Below are positions 15,943 through 23,898 of a DNA stretch of 38,282 bases, one piece after another. How positions within the stretch are numbered: position 1 is the first letter of the stretch; each line of letters opens with the position of its first letter. The DNA lies in contig CABXVZ010000010.1 of assembly GCA_902515765.1 (NCBI GenBank), forward strand, positions 1 to 38,282. Reading direction: 5' to 3'. The position numbers were made by a program, and so were the translations under genes. This DNA is from an uncultured Alphaproteobacteria bacterium (GTDB lineage: Bacteria; Pseudomonadota; Alphaproteobacteria; HIMB59). Below the pieces are notes generated by a model. It was not told where the DNA came from. It searched no databases and saw only the letters and a list, made by a program, of their open reading frames with translations.

Positions 15943-15984
15943 GAACTTATTATATAAGTATTATGCATCTCAAATAAATTAAGC

Positions 15985-16014
15985 GTATTGAAGCACTTTT
16001 TAGTCTTCAAATAC
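15985..16014. promoter_or_regulatory. Inverted repeat in the CBS/sbmA divergent spacer
   Basis: GTATTGAAG (15985-15993) and CTTCAAATAC (16005-16014) form an inverted repeat with one bulged A and an 11-base loop. It lies about 35 bases before the sbmA-like start and 43 bases upstream of the divergent CBS gene. It could be an operator or a leader hairpin. The AT-rich setting makes a chance origin possible. Confidence 0.3.
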
Positions 16015-16049
16015 TTTGATTTTTCTAATATTGTTGAGAAATAAATAAA

Positions 16050-17045
16050 ATGTTTAGATTTTTTAATTCAAAAAAATGGTTTTTATGGGCTTGGGCAGGA
16101 TCTGCTGCTATTTTGGCAAGTCTTTGGGTTCAGGTAGAAATTGATGTCAAGATCAATGAGTGGTTTGGTACTTTTTATGACATGATACAAAAAGCACTCG
16201 CTGAACCTAATTCTATAACTATTGAAGAGTACTGGGATGGTTTACTCTCTTTTATAGTTCTTGCAGGTATTTATGTTTTAATTGCAGTGGTTGTTAGTTT
16301 TTTCACAGCACATTTTTTGTTTAGATGGAGAACCGCCATGGTTGAATGGTACCATAGTGTTTATAACCACGCTCGCAAAATTGAAGGAGCCGCACAGCGC
16401 GTGCAAGAAGATACAATTAAATTTGGCAGAATTATGGAAGGTCTTGGTACTAGCTTAATTGAGTCTGTAATGGTCATAGTTCAATTTTTGCCAATATTAT
16501 TAGGACTAAGTGCTGGTATACCTATTTTCTTTTTTGGTGACTGGCAGTATGGACTAGTTGTTGGTGCCTTAATTTGGTCAGTGGGTGGAACCGCGTTTTT
16601 GATAGCATTGGGAATAATATTAAGGCTTGTTGGAGTTGAATACGATTTACAGAAACAAGAGGCAGCGTATCGAAAAATGCTCGTCATAGCTGAAGATGAT
16701 GAAACAGTAAGACCAAAAAGTATTGAAGAATTATTTGATGATGTTCGAAAGATTCATTTCTTGTCTTATGTAAGATATTTATATTTTAATATTGGAAGAA
16801 TTGCTTATTTACAAGCCAATGTATTAAGTGCCTACGTCTTTTTAGCCCCTGCCATTGTGGCTGGAGTGGTTACTTTAGGAGTCATGCAACAAATTATAAG
16901 AGCCTTTGGAAGAGTTGAGGGATCTATGCAATACTTATTGAAATCGTGGCCCACGATTATTGAGCTGGCTAGTGTTTATAAAAGATTGAGAGAGTTTGAG
17001 AGACAAATAAACGAGTCTAAAGATACTGCCAGGGTGTCTGAATAA
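16050..17045 (+). CDS. SbmA/BacA-family peptide transporter, short form
   Basis: A 331-residue inner-membrane protein clearly related to SbmA/BacA, proton-driven importers of peptides and other bulky substrates. Shared blocks include VFRWRTAM-like FLFRWRTAMVEWY (near 89), the near-invariant KIEGAAQRVQEDT (near 110-122), EAAYRKMLVIAEDDE (near 209) and LASVYKRLREFE near the C-terminus. E. coli SbmA has about 406 residues. This protein lacks roughly the first 70, so the first membrane helices are missing, and it begins near the helix before NEWFGTFYDMIQKAL. No ATPase domain is present. Free-standing copies may import peptides or vitamin-like nutrients. Confidence 0.85.
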   Translation: MFRFFNSKKWFLWAWAGSAAILASLWVQVEIDVKINEWFGTFYDMIQKALAEPNSITIEEYWDGLLSFIVLAGIYVLIAVVVSFFTAHFLFRWRTAMVEWYHSVYNHARKIEGAAQRVQEDTIKFGRIMEGLGTSLIESVMVIVQFLPILLGLSAGIPIFFFGDWQYGLVVGALIWSVGGTAFLIALGIILRLVGVEYDLQKQEAAYRKMLVIAEDDETVRPKSIEELFDDVRKIHFLSYVRYLYFNIGRIAYLQANVLSAYVFLAPAIVAGVVTLGVMQQIIRAFGRVEGSMQYLLKSWPTIIELASVYKRLREFERQINESKDTARVSE

Positions 17046-17154
17046 ATATTTTAGACATTACATAAATTGAACTAATAGCAATAATTATAATTACAGCCCA
17101 AACCCATCGGTTTTTACCCTCATAATTTTCACCGTTATTTTTTGGATCAGACAT
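17017..17154 (-). CDS. Possible 45-residue single-helix membrane peptide
   Basis: The ATG complementary to 17152-17154 opens a 45-residue frame ending at 17017. It starts MSDPKNNGENYEGKNRWVWA, continues with a strongly hydrophobic helix (about 18-36, rich in Ile) and ends TPWQYL. The polar N-terminus plus one helix resembles small membrane-anchored regulatory peptides. Its 3' end overlaps the last 29 bases of the sbmA-like gene on the opposite strand. No Shine-Dalgarno sequence is obvious, so existence rests on composition and on filling an otherwise empty spacer. Confidence 0.4.
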   Translation of the reverse strand: MSDPKNNGENYEGKNRWVWAVIIIIAISSIYVMSKIFIQTPWQYL

Positions 17155-17185
17155 ATTTATTAAATAATATAATTTAAGCTTTAAA

Positions 17186-17614
17186 TCAATCTGGTTTTTT
17201 TAAATATCTAGTTCTATTAATCTCTTGGTAGTTTTTAAATAATTTTTGAGCTAAAAGATTACTTTTTTCTACACCTCTAATAATCAAATCTAATTTTTGC
17301 TCTTTGGCAATTGACTCAACTTTATTAATTAGGGATCTAGCTACTCCTATTTTTCTAAAATCTGGCATCACGTATAATATGTCTAGCTCGATAATCTTTT
17401 GAAAATATGTTTCACTTATTCTAGCAACAATAATTCCCATAAATTTATCTTCGTTTTTTGCTGCAAAAGCATAGAAATCATCTTGAAATATGGATGTCCA
17501 AAATCTATCAAAATTAATCTCTTTGAATTGAAAACCATGGGAGCTAAGACCCCCCTCAATGATATCTTTCCAACTTTGAATATGAATTTCTTTTGGTTTT
17601 TCAATAGTAAACAC
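17186..17614 (-). CDS. GNAT-family N-acetyltransferase
   Basis: A 142-residue acyl-CoA-dependent acetyltransferase of the GNAT fold. The acetyl-CoA segment follows strand 4: IIELDILYVMPDFRKIGVARSLINKVESIAKEQ (about 73-105). The pyrophosphate-binding loop is the degenerate RKIGVA, in place of R/Q-x-x-G-x-G/A. The C-terminal part NLLAQKLFKNYQEINRTRYLKK is the usual final strand-helix unit. The acceptor, small molecule or protein N-terminus, is unknown. It stands alone between the small membrane peptide and the divergent cysE. Confidence 0.8.
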   Translation of the reverse strand: MFTIEKPKEIHIQSWKDIIEGGLSSHGFQFKEINFDRFWTSIFQDDFYAFAAKNEDKFMGIIVARISETYFQKIIELDILYVMPDFRKIGVARSLINKVESIAKEQKLDLIIRGVEKSNLLAQKLFKNYQEINRTRYLKKPD

Positions 17615-17703
17615 TTTTTAAGAATATCAATTAGAGCATAAAACTTAAAGTATATTCTATATTCTTACTTGATCTTGTGAATATCGTCCCTACCTTAATT
17701 AAT

Positions 17704-18294
17704 ATGTTATGGATGGAAAATTTAAAAAAATACTTTTCTTCTATTAAATCTCGTGATCCTGCAGCAACATCACTTTTATTAGTTCTTTTAACTTATCCCG
17801 GAGTTAAAGCAGTTTTTTTTCATCGTTTAGCAAGTTTTATTTGGGGTTTAAATCTTAAAATACTGGCACGAATAATATCTCAACTATCAAGATTTTTGAC
17901 TGGAATAGAAATTCATCCAGCAGCAAAAATTGGTAAAAACCTATTTATTGACCATGGGATGGGTGTAGTTATTGGAGAAACAGCTGAAGTGGGAGATAAC
18001 GTAACACTATATCATGGTGTGACTCTAGGAGGAATATCACCTGCTATAAAGTCTTCAGAGCAAGTAGGTATGAAAAGACACCCAACATTAGAAGACGATG
18101 TAATTGTTGGATCAGGCGCACAAATTCTTGGGCCTGTAATTATAAAAAGTTGTTCTAGAATAGGATCTAATGCTGTTGTGACTAAAAATGTTCCTAAAGG
18201 TGGTGTTATGGTAGGCATCCCAGCTAAAAATATTAAATTAGCTAAAGAAAAACTTGATTCCTCTTTTGCTCCCTATGCAGTAACAAAAAAATAA
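17704..18294 (+). CDS. cysE: Serine O-acetyltransferase
   Basis: This enzyme makes O-acetylserine from serine and acetyl-CoA, the committed step of cysteine synthesis. It is the short EpsC/CysE form (about 195 residues). An N-terminal helical part contains [22 protein letters not shown]. The left-handed beta-helix begins near [19 protein letters not shown]. Catalytic histidines lie in [12 protein letters not shown] and LYHGVTLGG. The start is unsure: the frame is open from GTG 17677, but ATG 17704 or ATG 17713 places the protein in register with relatives that begin just before the RDPAA segment. No strong ribosome site helps the choice. It converges on the Ldh_2 gene with a four-base gap. 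Confidence 0.92.
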   Translation: MLWMENLKKYFSSIKSRDPAATSLLLVLLTYPGVKAVFFHRLASFIWGLNLKILARIISQLSRFLTGIEIHPAAKIGKNLFIDHGMGVVIGETAEVGDNVTLYHGVTLGGISPAIKSSEQVGMKRHPTLEDDVIVGSGAQILGPVIIKSCSRIGSNAVVTKNVPKGGVMVGIPAKNIKLAKEKLDSSFAPYAVTKK

Positions 18295-18298
18295 GAAA

Positions 18299-19288
18299 TT
18301 ATATTTCATTTATTCGATTCAATAGTGCATCAGAGATTTCAATATCTTTATTTTTATTTTTTTGAAAACTTGATTGGCGTTTAGCTCCCGGAAGACGGGC
18401 ACCCTCTTGGTTTGTAATTGAGTCAATTAATAATTTGAGAGTATTTTCAAAATTAGAATTAAATTTTAGAGGATTAATTGCTATAAAAAATTGACCTGTG
18501 CTAGGTGGGCCTCCATCTTCTCCTGCAAAAGAGGAAGCTTGTGTTCCTAAATTTCCTCCAGCAATACAGGAAGTTAAAATTTCAACCATTAAACCGGTTC
18601 CAAAACCTTTATATCCACCACTAGGCGCCATTGTTCCTTTTAAGGCTTCTTTTGCATCAGTAGTAGTATTTCCTTGGGTATCAAACGCCCAACCTTCTGG
18701 AATAGATTCACCAGACTTCGCTCGAACTGATATTTCACTTTTAGCAACGACACTTGCAGATTGATCGATAATTATAGATGCGCTTCCCTTATAAGGCACT
18801 GCAATTGAAAAAGGATTTGTTCCAACTACCGCCTTTACTCCCCCAAGAGGTGCAATAGATGCTGGAGCGTTAGTGAAACCTAATCCCACAAATCCTTTTT
18901 CTGCAATTCTTTTAGTGTGAAATCCTAAAATGCCACAATTATATGAATTGTATACTGACATGGATGCAATCCCTTCTTTAGAGCACATTTCAAAAATCTC
19001 AGGAAAACCTTTATTTATAGCACTATGAGCAAAACCGTTATCTGCATCAACTTTAAGTGATGAATTGGAGATCTTTTTAAAAGATGAGGCCGCATCTCCT
19101 TTTATTTTTCCTATTTTCAAATGATTACAATAAATAGGCAAATAATGGAAACCGTGACTTTTTATCCCACAAAATTCTGCGTCCAGTATCCCCTCAATAA
19201 TTCCATAAGTATTCTCTTCGGAACAGCCTGATTTTATAAGCTTTTCTTTAGCTAGATCAAAAGCAGCTAATTTATCAAAGCTAGGCAT
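18299..19288 (-). CDS. Ldh_2-family NAD(P)-dependent oxidoreductase (malate/lactate dehydrogenase type)
   Basis: A 329-residue protein of the Ldh_2 family, unrelated in fold to classical lactate dehydrogenase. It shows KSHGFHYLPIY near 43-53 with the family His, NCGILGFHTKRIAEKGF near 111-127, the nucleotide-binding TNAPASIAPLGG near 134-145 followed by GTNPFSIAVP, and GGYKGFGTGLMVEIL near 219-233. Members reduce or oxidise 2-oxo acids, and some (DpkA type) reduce cyclic imines such as delta1-pyrroline-2-carboxylate. It is divergent from proX across 154 bases, which suggests shared control and a role with the island to the right. The actual substrate is unresolved. Confidence 0.85.
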   Translation of the reverse strand: MPSFDKLAAFDLAKEKLIKSGCSEENTYGIIEGILDAEFCGIKSHGFHYLPIYCNHLKIGKIKGDAASSFKKISNSSLKVDADNGFAHSAINKGFPEIFEMCSKEGIASMSVYNSYNCGILGFHTKRIAEKGFVGLGFTNAPASIAPLGGVKAVVGTNPFSIAVPYKGSASIIIDQSASVVAKSEISVRAKSGESIPEGWAFDTQGNTTTDAKEALKGTMAPSGGYKGFGTGLMVEILTSCIAGGNLGTQASSFAGEDGGPPSTGQFFIAINPLKFNSNFENTLKLLIDSITNQEGARLPGAKRQSSFQKNKNKDIEISDALLNRINEI

Positions 19289-19378
19289 GTCGGAATTAGA
19301 TAACTTTTTCTCAGTTAATCAAGGAAAATAAACACATTACTTAAAATTATACATATAAATAATTTGCATGACATTAAC

Positions 19379-19391
19379 GTAAATGATTTAC
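19379..19391. promoter_or_regulatory. Palindrome GTAAAT-G-ATTTAC, candidate operator
   Basis: GTAAAT and ATTTAC form a perfect 6-bp inverted repeat with one spacer base. It lies in the spacer between the divergent Ldh_2 gene and proX, 52 bases before the proX start. The position suits a regulator controlling both directions. No matching regulator gene lies adjacent. Short AT-rich palindromes are common by chance, so this is tentative. Confidence 0.35.
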
Positions 19392-19429
19392 TGATATTCT
19401 ATAGACTAATAAATATTTATTAATTATAT

Positions 19430-19434
19430 GGAGG
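19430..19434 (+). promoter_or_regulatory. Strong Shine-Dalgarno GGAGG deciding the proX start
   Basis: GGAGG at 19430-19434 stands eight bases before the ATG at 19443. It overlaps the earlier in-frame ATG at 19428, which is therefore not the true start. Strong ribosome sites are rare in this window, so this points to high expression of the binding protein. Confidence 0.75.
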
Positions 19435-19442
19435 ATAAATAT

Positions 19443-20450
19443 ATGACATATTTAAGAAACGTATTCTTCACAGCAATACTTGCTTTAGGTTTTAGTTCTT
19501 TAACAACTACTGCCTCAGCATGTTCTCTAACTGTTGCTAATATGAACTGGGCATCTGCAAACTTAATGGCAGAAGTTGATAAGTTTATTTTAGAAAATGG
19601 ATTTGGATGTGAAGTTGAACTAGTTGAAGGCGCAACTATGCCTACATTTACAAGTATGGCAGAAAAAGGTGAGCCAGACGTAGCTCCTGAATTTTGGGCC
19701 AATGCTGCTTTAGTGCCTTTACAAGCTGCTGAAGGAGAAGGAACAATAGTTACTCTTAACAAAGCCCCTATTACAGGCCTTGGTGAGGGATGGTGGATTC
19801 CACCTGCAACTCTTGAAGCTCATCCTGAGTTAACATCTGCTGAAGCTATTTTAGCAAGACCAGACTTATTCCCACATCCAGAAGATCCATCAAAAGGTGC
19901 CTTCGTAGGTTGTCCAGCTGGTTGGGGTTGTCAGTTAATCAATGCTCAACAATATATTGGTTGGGATATGGAAGCAAAAGGATGGCTTTTAGTTGACCCT
20001 GGTTCTGCTGCTGGTCTTGATGGTTCAATGGCTAAAGCTGTTGAGCGTGGAGAGAACTGGTTTGGTTATTATTGGTCACCAACTTCTTTGATAGGAAAAT
20101 ATGGAATGGTTCCTGTTGATATGGGAGATTGGGGTGGAGATGATAACTGGCACAACTGTGTAGTGAAGCCTGAGCAAGATTGTGGTGATCCAAAAGCTAC
20201 TTCTTGGATTAAATCAGAAGTCTACACAATTGCCTCAGCAAACTTTACAGAGCAAGCTGGTCAAGATGGTATATTTTATCTCAGAGAAAGAACATGGCCT
20301 GGACCTGTTATGAACTCAATGTTAGTTTACATGGCAGAAAATCAAGCTGAGGGTGCTGATGCAGCAGTTGAATTTCTTCAATCTCATGAAGACGTTTGGA
20401 AAAACTGGGTTGGCGCAGATATGAGAATAAAAATTAAGAACGCCCTTTAA
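19443..20450 (+). CDS. proX: Glycine betaine/proline-type ABC transporter substrate-binding protein
   Basis: A 335-residue periplasmic binding protein of the OpuAC/ProX family. It has a signal peptide (MTYLRNVFFTAILALGFSSLTTTASA, cleavage probably after TASA before CSLTVANMNW). The mature part is rich in Trp and acidic residues, with motifs EFWANAALVP, GEGWWIPP, NWFGYYWSPTSL and MGDWGGDDNWHNC. Tryptophans of this kind bind quaternary ammonium or sulfonium groups through cation-pi contacts. Ligands in the family include glycine betaine, proline betaine, choline and DMSP, and specificity cannot be read by eye. A strong ribosome site precedes it and a hairpin separates it from proW, consistent with more binding protein than permease. 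Confidence 0.9.
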   Translation: MTYLRNVFFTAILALGFSSLTTTASACSLTVANMNWASANLMAEVDKFILENGFGCEVELVEGATMPTFTSMAEKGEPDVAPEFWANAALVPLQAAEGEGTIVTLNKAPITGLGEGWWIPPATLEAHPELTSAEAILARPDLFPHPEDPSKGAFVGCPAGWGCQLINAQQYIGWDMEAKGWLLVDPGSAAGLDGSMAKAVERGENWFGYYWSPTSLIGKYGMVPVDMGDWGGDDNWHNCVVKPEQDCGDPKATSWIKSEVYTIASANFTEQAGQDGIFYLRERTWPGPVMNSMLVYMAENQAEGADAAVEFLQSHEDVWKNWVGADMRIKIKNAL

Positions 20451-20463
20451 TATTATTTAATCT

Positions 20464-20500
20464 TACCGAGCCCGTTCATACTTAATTATCGGGTTCGGTA
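20464..20500 (+). terminator. Intercistronic hairpin between proX and proW
   Basis: TACCGAGCCCG (20464-20474) pairs with CGGGTTCGGTA (20490-20500) in an 11-bp stem with one G-U pair and a 15-base loop, 14 bases after the proX stop. It is followed by CTTTAATTTA and lacks a clean T run. It is therefore likely a partial terminator or a 3' stabiliser of the proX message, so that proX is made in excess over proW and proV. Confidence 0.65.
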
Positions 20501-20530
20501 CTTTAATTTAGAAATATCAGTACATAAAAA

Positions 20531-21418
20531 ATGAGTTTTTTCAGTGAAATCCCAACTATGGGTAGAGAGTCTCTTCGAGACTTTAAAAAAGGTATAGACT
20601 TAAACTTTAAAGAATTTTCAAGAAACTATGGTGATGGCATAGAGGGATTTTTTGATCCCCTATTAATGTTTCTGGTTTGGCTAGAAAAATTATTAGTTAA
20701 TTCACCTTGGCCTTTAGTAATATTAGTTTTAGCGGGTTTAGCTTGGATCGGATCTAGAAATTGGAAGCTTGTTGCGGGAACAATAGTTTGTTTTATGCTG
20801 ATAGGTTATTTTGGTATGTGGAAAGATACGATGTCGACAATAGCAATTATTTCTGTTGCCACATTGGTGTGTATTAGTATTGGTATCCCTCTTGGTATTT
20901 TAATGTCAAGATCTCGAAAACTTGAGGCTGGGATTACTCCTATTTTAGATGTCATGCAAACTGTACCTAGCTTTGTTTATCTTATTCCTATTATTATGCT
21001 TTTAGGTATAGGAAAAGTTCCTGGATTAATAGCCGTTTGTATTTACGCAGTTCCCCCTATAGTTCGATTAACAAATTTAGGTATCAGAGAAGTTGACAAA
21101 GAATGTCTTGAGGCTGTTGATTCTTTTGGAGCAACTAGCTGGCAGAGATTAACCAGAGTTCAGATGCCATTAGCTTTGCCTACAATATTTGCAGGGGTAA
21201 ACCAAACAATTATGATGGCACTTGCAATGGTTGTAATAGCTTCAATGATTGGTGTTAGAGGTTTAGGAGTTCCGGTTTTAAGAGCTGTATCAAATCAGTA
21301 TTTAGCACTTGGTATGTTAAATGGCTTAGCAATCGTAGCACTAGCAATTATTTTTGATCGAGTCTCTCAGCAATATGGTAAAAGACTTCAGAAGCATAGA
21401 GAGGGAAGAAATTTATGA
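20531..21418 (+). CDS. proW: Glycine betaine/proline-type ABC transporter permease
   Basis: A 295-residue inner-membrane permease of the ProW/OpuAB family. An N-terminal amphipathic region of about 55 residues precedes helices near 60-95. The transport domain follows with IPLGILMSRSRKLE and MQTVPSFVYLIPIIMLLGIG. The cytoplasmic EAA loop is ECLEAVDSFGATSWQRLTRVQMPLALPTIFAGVNQ, which docks on the ATPase. It forms the membrane pore for the osmolyte captured by ProX. Its stop overlaps the proV start by four bases (ATGA), which couples their translation. Confidence 0.92.
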   Translation: MSFFSEIPTMGRESLRDFKKGIDLNFKEFSRNYGDGIEGFFDPLLMFLVWLEKLLVNSPWPLVILVLAGLAWIGSRNWKLVAGTIVCFMLIGYFGMWKDTMSTIAIISVATLVCISIGIPLGILMSRSRKLEAGITPILDVMQTVPSFVYLIPIIMLLGIGKVPGLIAVCIYAVPPIVRLTNLGIREVDKECLEAVDSFGATSWQRLTRVQMPLALPTIFAGVNQTIMMALAMVVIASMIGVRGLGVPVLRAVSNQYLALGMLNGLAIVALAIIFDRVSQQYGKRLQKHREGRNL

Positions 21419-22437
21419 GTGATACAAAAATAAAAATTGATTCTCTCTATAAAATTTTTGGAAATAAGCCTAAAGAGGCCCTTGAATATGTAAAGCAAGG
21501 AGTTGGAAAAGATGAGCTACTTGAAAAACACAATCATGTATTGGGCCTAAGTGATATCAACATTGATATAGAGGACAAATCTATTCAGGTTATTATGGGT
21601 TTATCTGGTTCTGGTAAATCGACTCTAATAAGACATATCAATAGACTCATCGAGCCAACAGCAGGAAATGTTTTAGTTGATGGAAGTGATGTTCTTCAAT
21701 ACGACGAGGCTACACTTAGAGATTTTAGAAGAACTAGAACTGCAATGGTATTTCAGAGATTTGCATTGATGCCCCATATGACCATTTTAAAAAATGTCAG
21801 TTTGGGTTTAGAGCTTCAGGGTAAAAAAGATGATGAAATTTTAAACAGTGCTATGAAGTGGATTGAAAAGGTAGGTCTGAACGGCTATGAAGATAGATAC
21901 CCTCAACACTTATCAGGAGGAATGCAACAAAGAGTTGGTCTCGCTAGAGCCTTGACAAATGATACTGATATCCTTCTGATGGATGAAGCATTTAGTGCTT
22001 TAGATCCTCTTATTAGAAAAGATATGCAGGACATTTTGTTAAATTTACAAGCAGAACTTCATAAGACTGTTGTATTTATTACACACGACCTTGATGAAGC
22101 CTTAAAAATTGGAGATAGAATTGCAATTCTTAAAGATGGAATTATGGATCAAGAGGGTTTACCCGTAGATATATTGCTAAGCCCCAAAACTGAGTATGTT
22201 TCAAACTTTGTTGAAGATGTTAATAGATCCAGAGTGCTCAAGGCAAAGCACATTATGGAAAAGGCAAATGGCTCTGATCTCTCTAAGGGAATGCCTGTTG
22301 ATGAAAATGATTTTATAGAATCTTTTATTGATAGAGTTGTTGCAGAAAAGCCTGAATTAATTGTAGTCCAAGATTCTGATAAAAAAAATATTGGTAGCTT
22401 AACTTCAAAAAGATTATCTGAAGTTTTAAAAAAATAG
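21415..22437 (+). CDS. proV: Glycine betaine/proline-type ABC transporter ATP-binding protein
   Basis: A 340-residue ABC ATPase of the ProV/OpuAA family. It has Walker A GLSGSGKST (near 63-71), a Q-loop in MVFQRFALMPHMT, signature LSGGMQQRVGLARAL, Walker B ILLMDEAFSALDP and the switch His in VFITHDLDEAL. It carries the family's N-terminal extension before the nucleotide domain. The C-terminus (about 270-340) is shorter than E. coli ProV (400), with room for at most one degenerate CBS-like half, so osmotic sensing by a full CBS pair is doubtful. It drives osmolyte uptake with ProX and ProW. The aldehyde dehydrogenase gene begins nine bases later. Confidence 0.92.
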   Translation: MSDTKIKIDSLYKIFGNKPKEALEYVKQGVGKDELLEKHNHVLGLSDINIDIEDKSIQVIMGLSGSGKSTLIRHINRLIEPTAGNVLVDGSDVLQYDEATLRDFRRTRTAMVFQRFALMPHMTILKNVSLGLELQGKKDDEILNSAMKWIEKVGLNGYEDRYPQHLSGGMQQRVGLARALTNDTDILLMDEAFSALDPLIRKDMQDILLNLQAELHKTVVFITHDLDEALKIGDRIAILKDGIMDQEGLPVDILLSPKTEYVSNFVEDVNRSRVLKAKHIMEKANGSDLSKGMPVDENDFIESFIDRVVAEKPELIVVQDSDKKNIGSLTSKRLSEVLKK

Positions 22438-22446
22438 TAGCTTTCT

Positions 22447-23898
22447 ATGTTTGGAAAGAAATCTAATTATATCAATAATGCCTGGGTTGAAGGAGAGGGG
22501 GAAATTAATAATATTAACCCTTCTGATACCAATGATCTTATTGATACCTACTCTAATGCTTCTTCAAGTCAATTAAATGATGCTGTTAGTTCAGCTAAAG
22601 TAGCTCAGAAAAAATGGGAAAAAGTTGGGATAGAAAAAAGAGCTAATATCTTAAATGATATTGGTAGTGAGATTATTAAGCAGTCGAAGGAAATAGGAAC
22701 TCTGCTATCTAGGGAAGAAGGGAAAACTCTTCCTGAAGGTATTGGAGAAGTAGTAAGATCTGGTCAACAGTTTCAATATTATGCGGCAAGTGCTTTAAGA
22801 CAATTTGGGGAAAATATCGCCTCTACGAGAGAAGGTGTTTCAGTTGAAATGACAAGAGAGCCTGTTGGTGTTTGTGGTATTATTTCTCCCTGGAATTTTC
22901 CAATTGCGATAGCCGCTTGGAAAGCGGCACCCGCTATGGCTTTTGGAAATGCAGTGGTTTTAAAACCTGCTTCTCAAACCCCAGCTAGTGCGATTGCCCT
23001 TACAAAAATTATAAGTGATCAAAAAGATATACCTGAGGGTTTATTCAATTTAGTTTTAGGTGGTGGGGGTACTATTGGTCATCAAATTTCAGGACATCCA
23101 GATATAGATGCTATTAGTTTTACTGGCTCAGTTAGTGTTGGGCAGACTATTTACATGGAGGCTGCAAAAACTATGAAAAAAATGCAGTTAGAGATGGGAT
23201 CTAAAAATCCGTTACTAGTTATGGATGATGCTGATTTAGATATTGCTGTTGCCTGTGCTACCAATGGGGCTTACGGAGGAACAGGTCAAAAATGTACCGC
23301 TTCATCAAGATTGATTGTCCATGAAAAAGTTTATAAAGATTTTATTCAAAGATTAATTAAAAGTATTAGCGCCCTGAAAGTTGGTCATGCTTTAAAAGAG
23401 AGATCGCAAATGGGTCCCGTTTCTAGTGAAACCCAATTACATTCAAATCTTGATTATGTTAAGAAGGGTAAAAGTGAGGCTGAACTTGCCTTTGGTGGAA
23501 ATCCTATTAGCTTGGATACGCCAGGCTATTATATGGAGCCTACTCTCTTTATTGATGGGGATAATAAATCAACAATCAATCAAGAAGAGATGTTTGGTCC
23601 AATCGCTTGCGTTATTCCAGTAAAATCATACGAAGAAGGACTTGAGGTAGCAAACGATACCATATTTGGCCTTTCGAGTGGAATAATTACCCAATCTCTC
23701 AGTAAGGCTGCTGATTTTAAGAAGAATATTAAAACGGGTGTGACCACTGTTAATCTTCCTACTGCTGGATTAGACTACCATGTACCCTTCGGAGGAAGAA
23801 AAGCCTCTTCTTTTGGTCCAAGGGAGCAAGGAACTTACGCACATGAATTCTTTACTCATGTAAAGACTACCTATGTAAGCCCTGGCAAGATTAATTGA
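22447..23898 (+). CDS. Aldehyde dehydrogenase, alpha-ketoglutaric-semialdehyde dehydrogenase-like
   Basis: A 483-residue NAD(P)-dependent aldehyde dehydrogenase. Catalytic residues are intact: N150 in ISPWNFP, K173 in VLKPASQTP, E249 in LEMGSKNP and C283 in GTGQKCTASSR. The C-terminal PFGGRKASSFGPREQGTYAHEF followed by FFTHVKTTYV is typical of the 2,5-dioxovalerate (alpha-ketoglutaric semialdehyde) dehydrogenase group. That activity ends pathways for hydroxyproline and some sugar acids by giving 2-oxoglutarate. A betaine- or butyraldehyde-type substrate is the alternative. It lies nine bases after proV, and its stop overlaps the next start by four bases, so it belongs to the uptake operon. 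Confidence 0.85.
   Translation: MFGKKSNYINNAWVEGEGEINNINPSDTNDLIDTYSNASSSQLNDAVSSAKVAQKKWEKVGIEKRANILNDIGSEIIKQSKEIGTLLSREEGKTLPEGIGEVVRSGQQFQYYAASALRQFGENIASTREGVSVEMTREPVGVCGIISPWNFPIAIAAWKAAPAMAFGNAVVLKPASQTPASAIALTKIISDQKDIPEGLFNLVLGGGGTIGHQISGHPDIDAISFTGSVSVGQTIYMEAAKTMKKMQLEMGSKNPLLVMDDADLDIAVACATNGAYGGTGQKCTASSRLIVHEKVYKDFIQRLIKSISALKVGHALKERSQMGPVSSETQLHSNLDYVKKGKSEAELAFGGNPISLDTPGYYMEPTLFIDGDNKSTINQEEMFGPIACVIPVKSYEEGLEVANDTIFGLSSGIITQSLSKAADFKKNIKTGVTTVNLPTAGLDYHVPFGGRKASSFGPREQGTYAHEFFTHVKTTYVSPGKIN

Noticed and set aside
19428-19442. Upstream ATG for proX
   Set aside because: It overlaps the GGAGG ribosome site that serves ATG 19443, which starts directly at the signal peptide.
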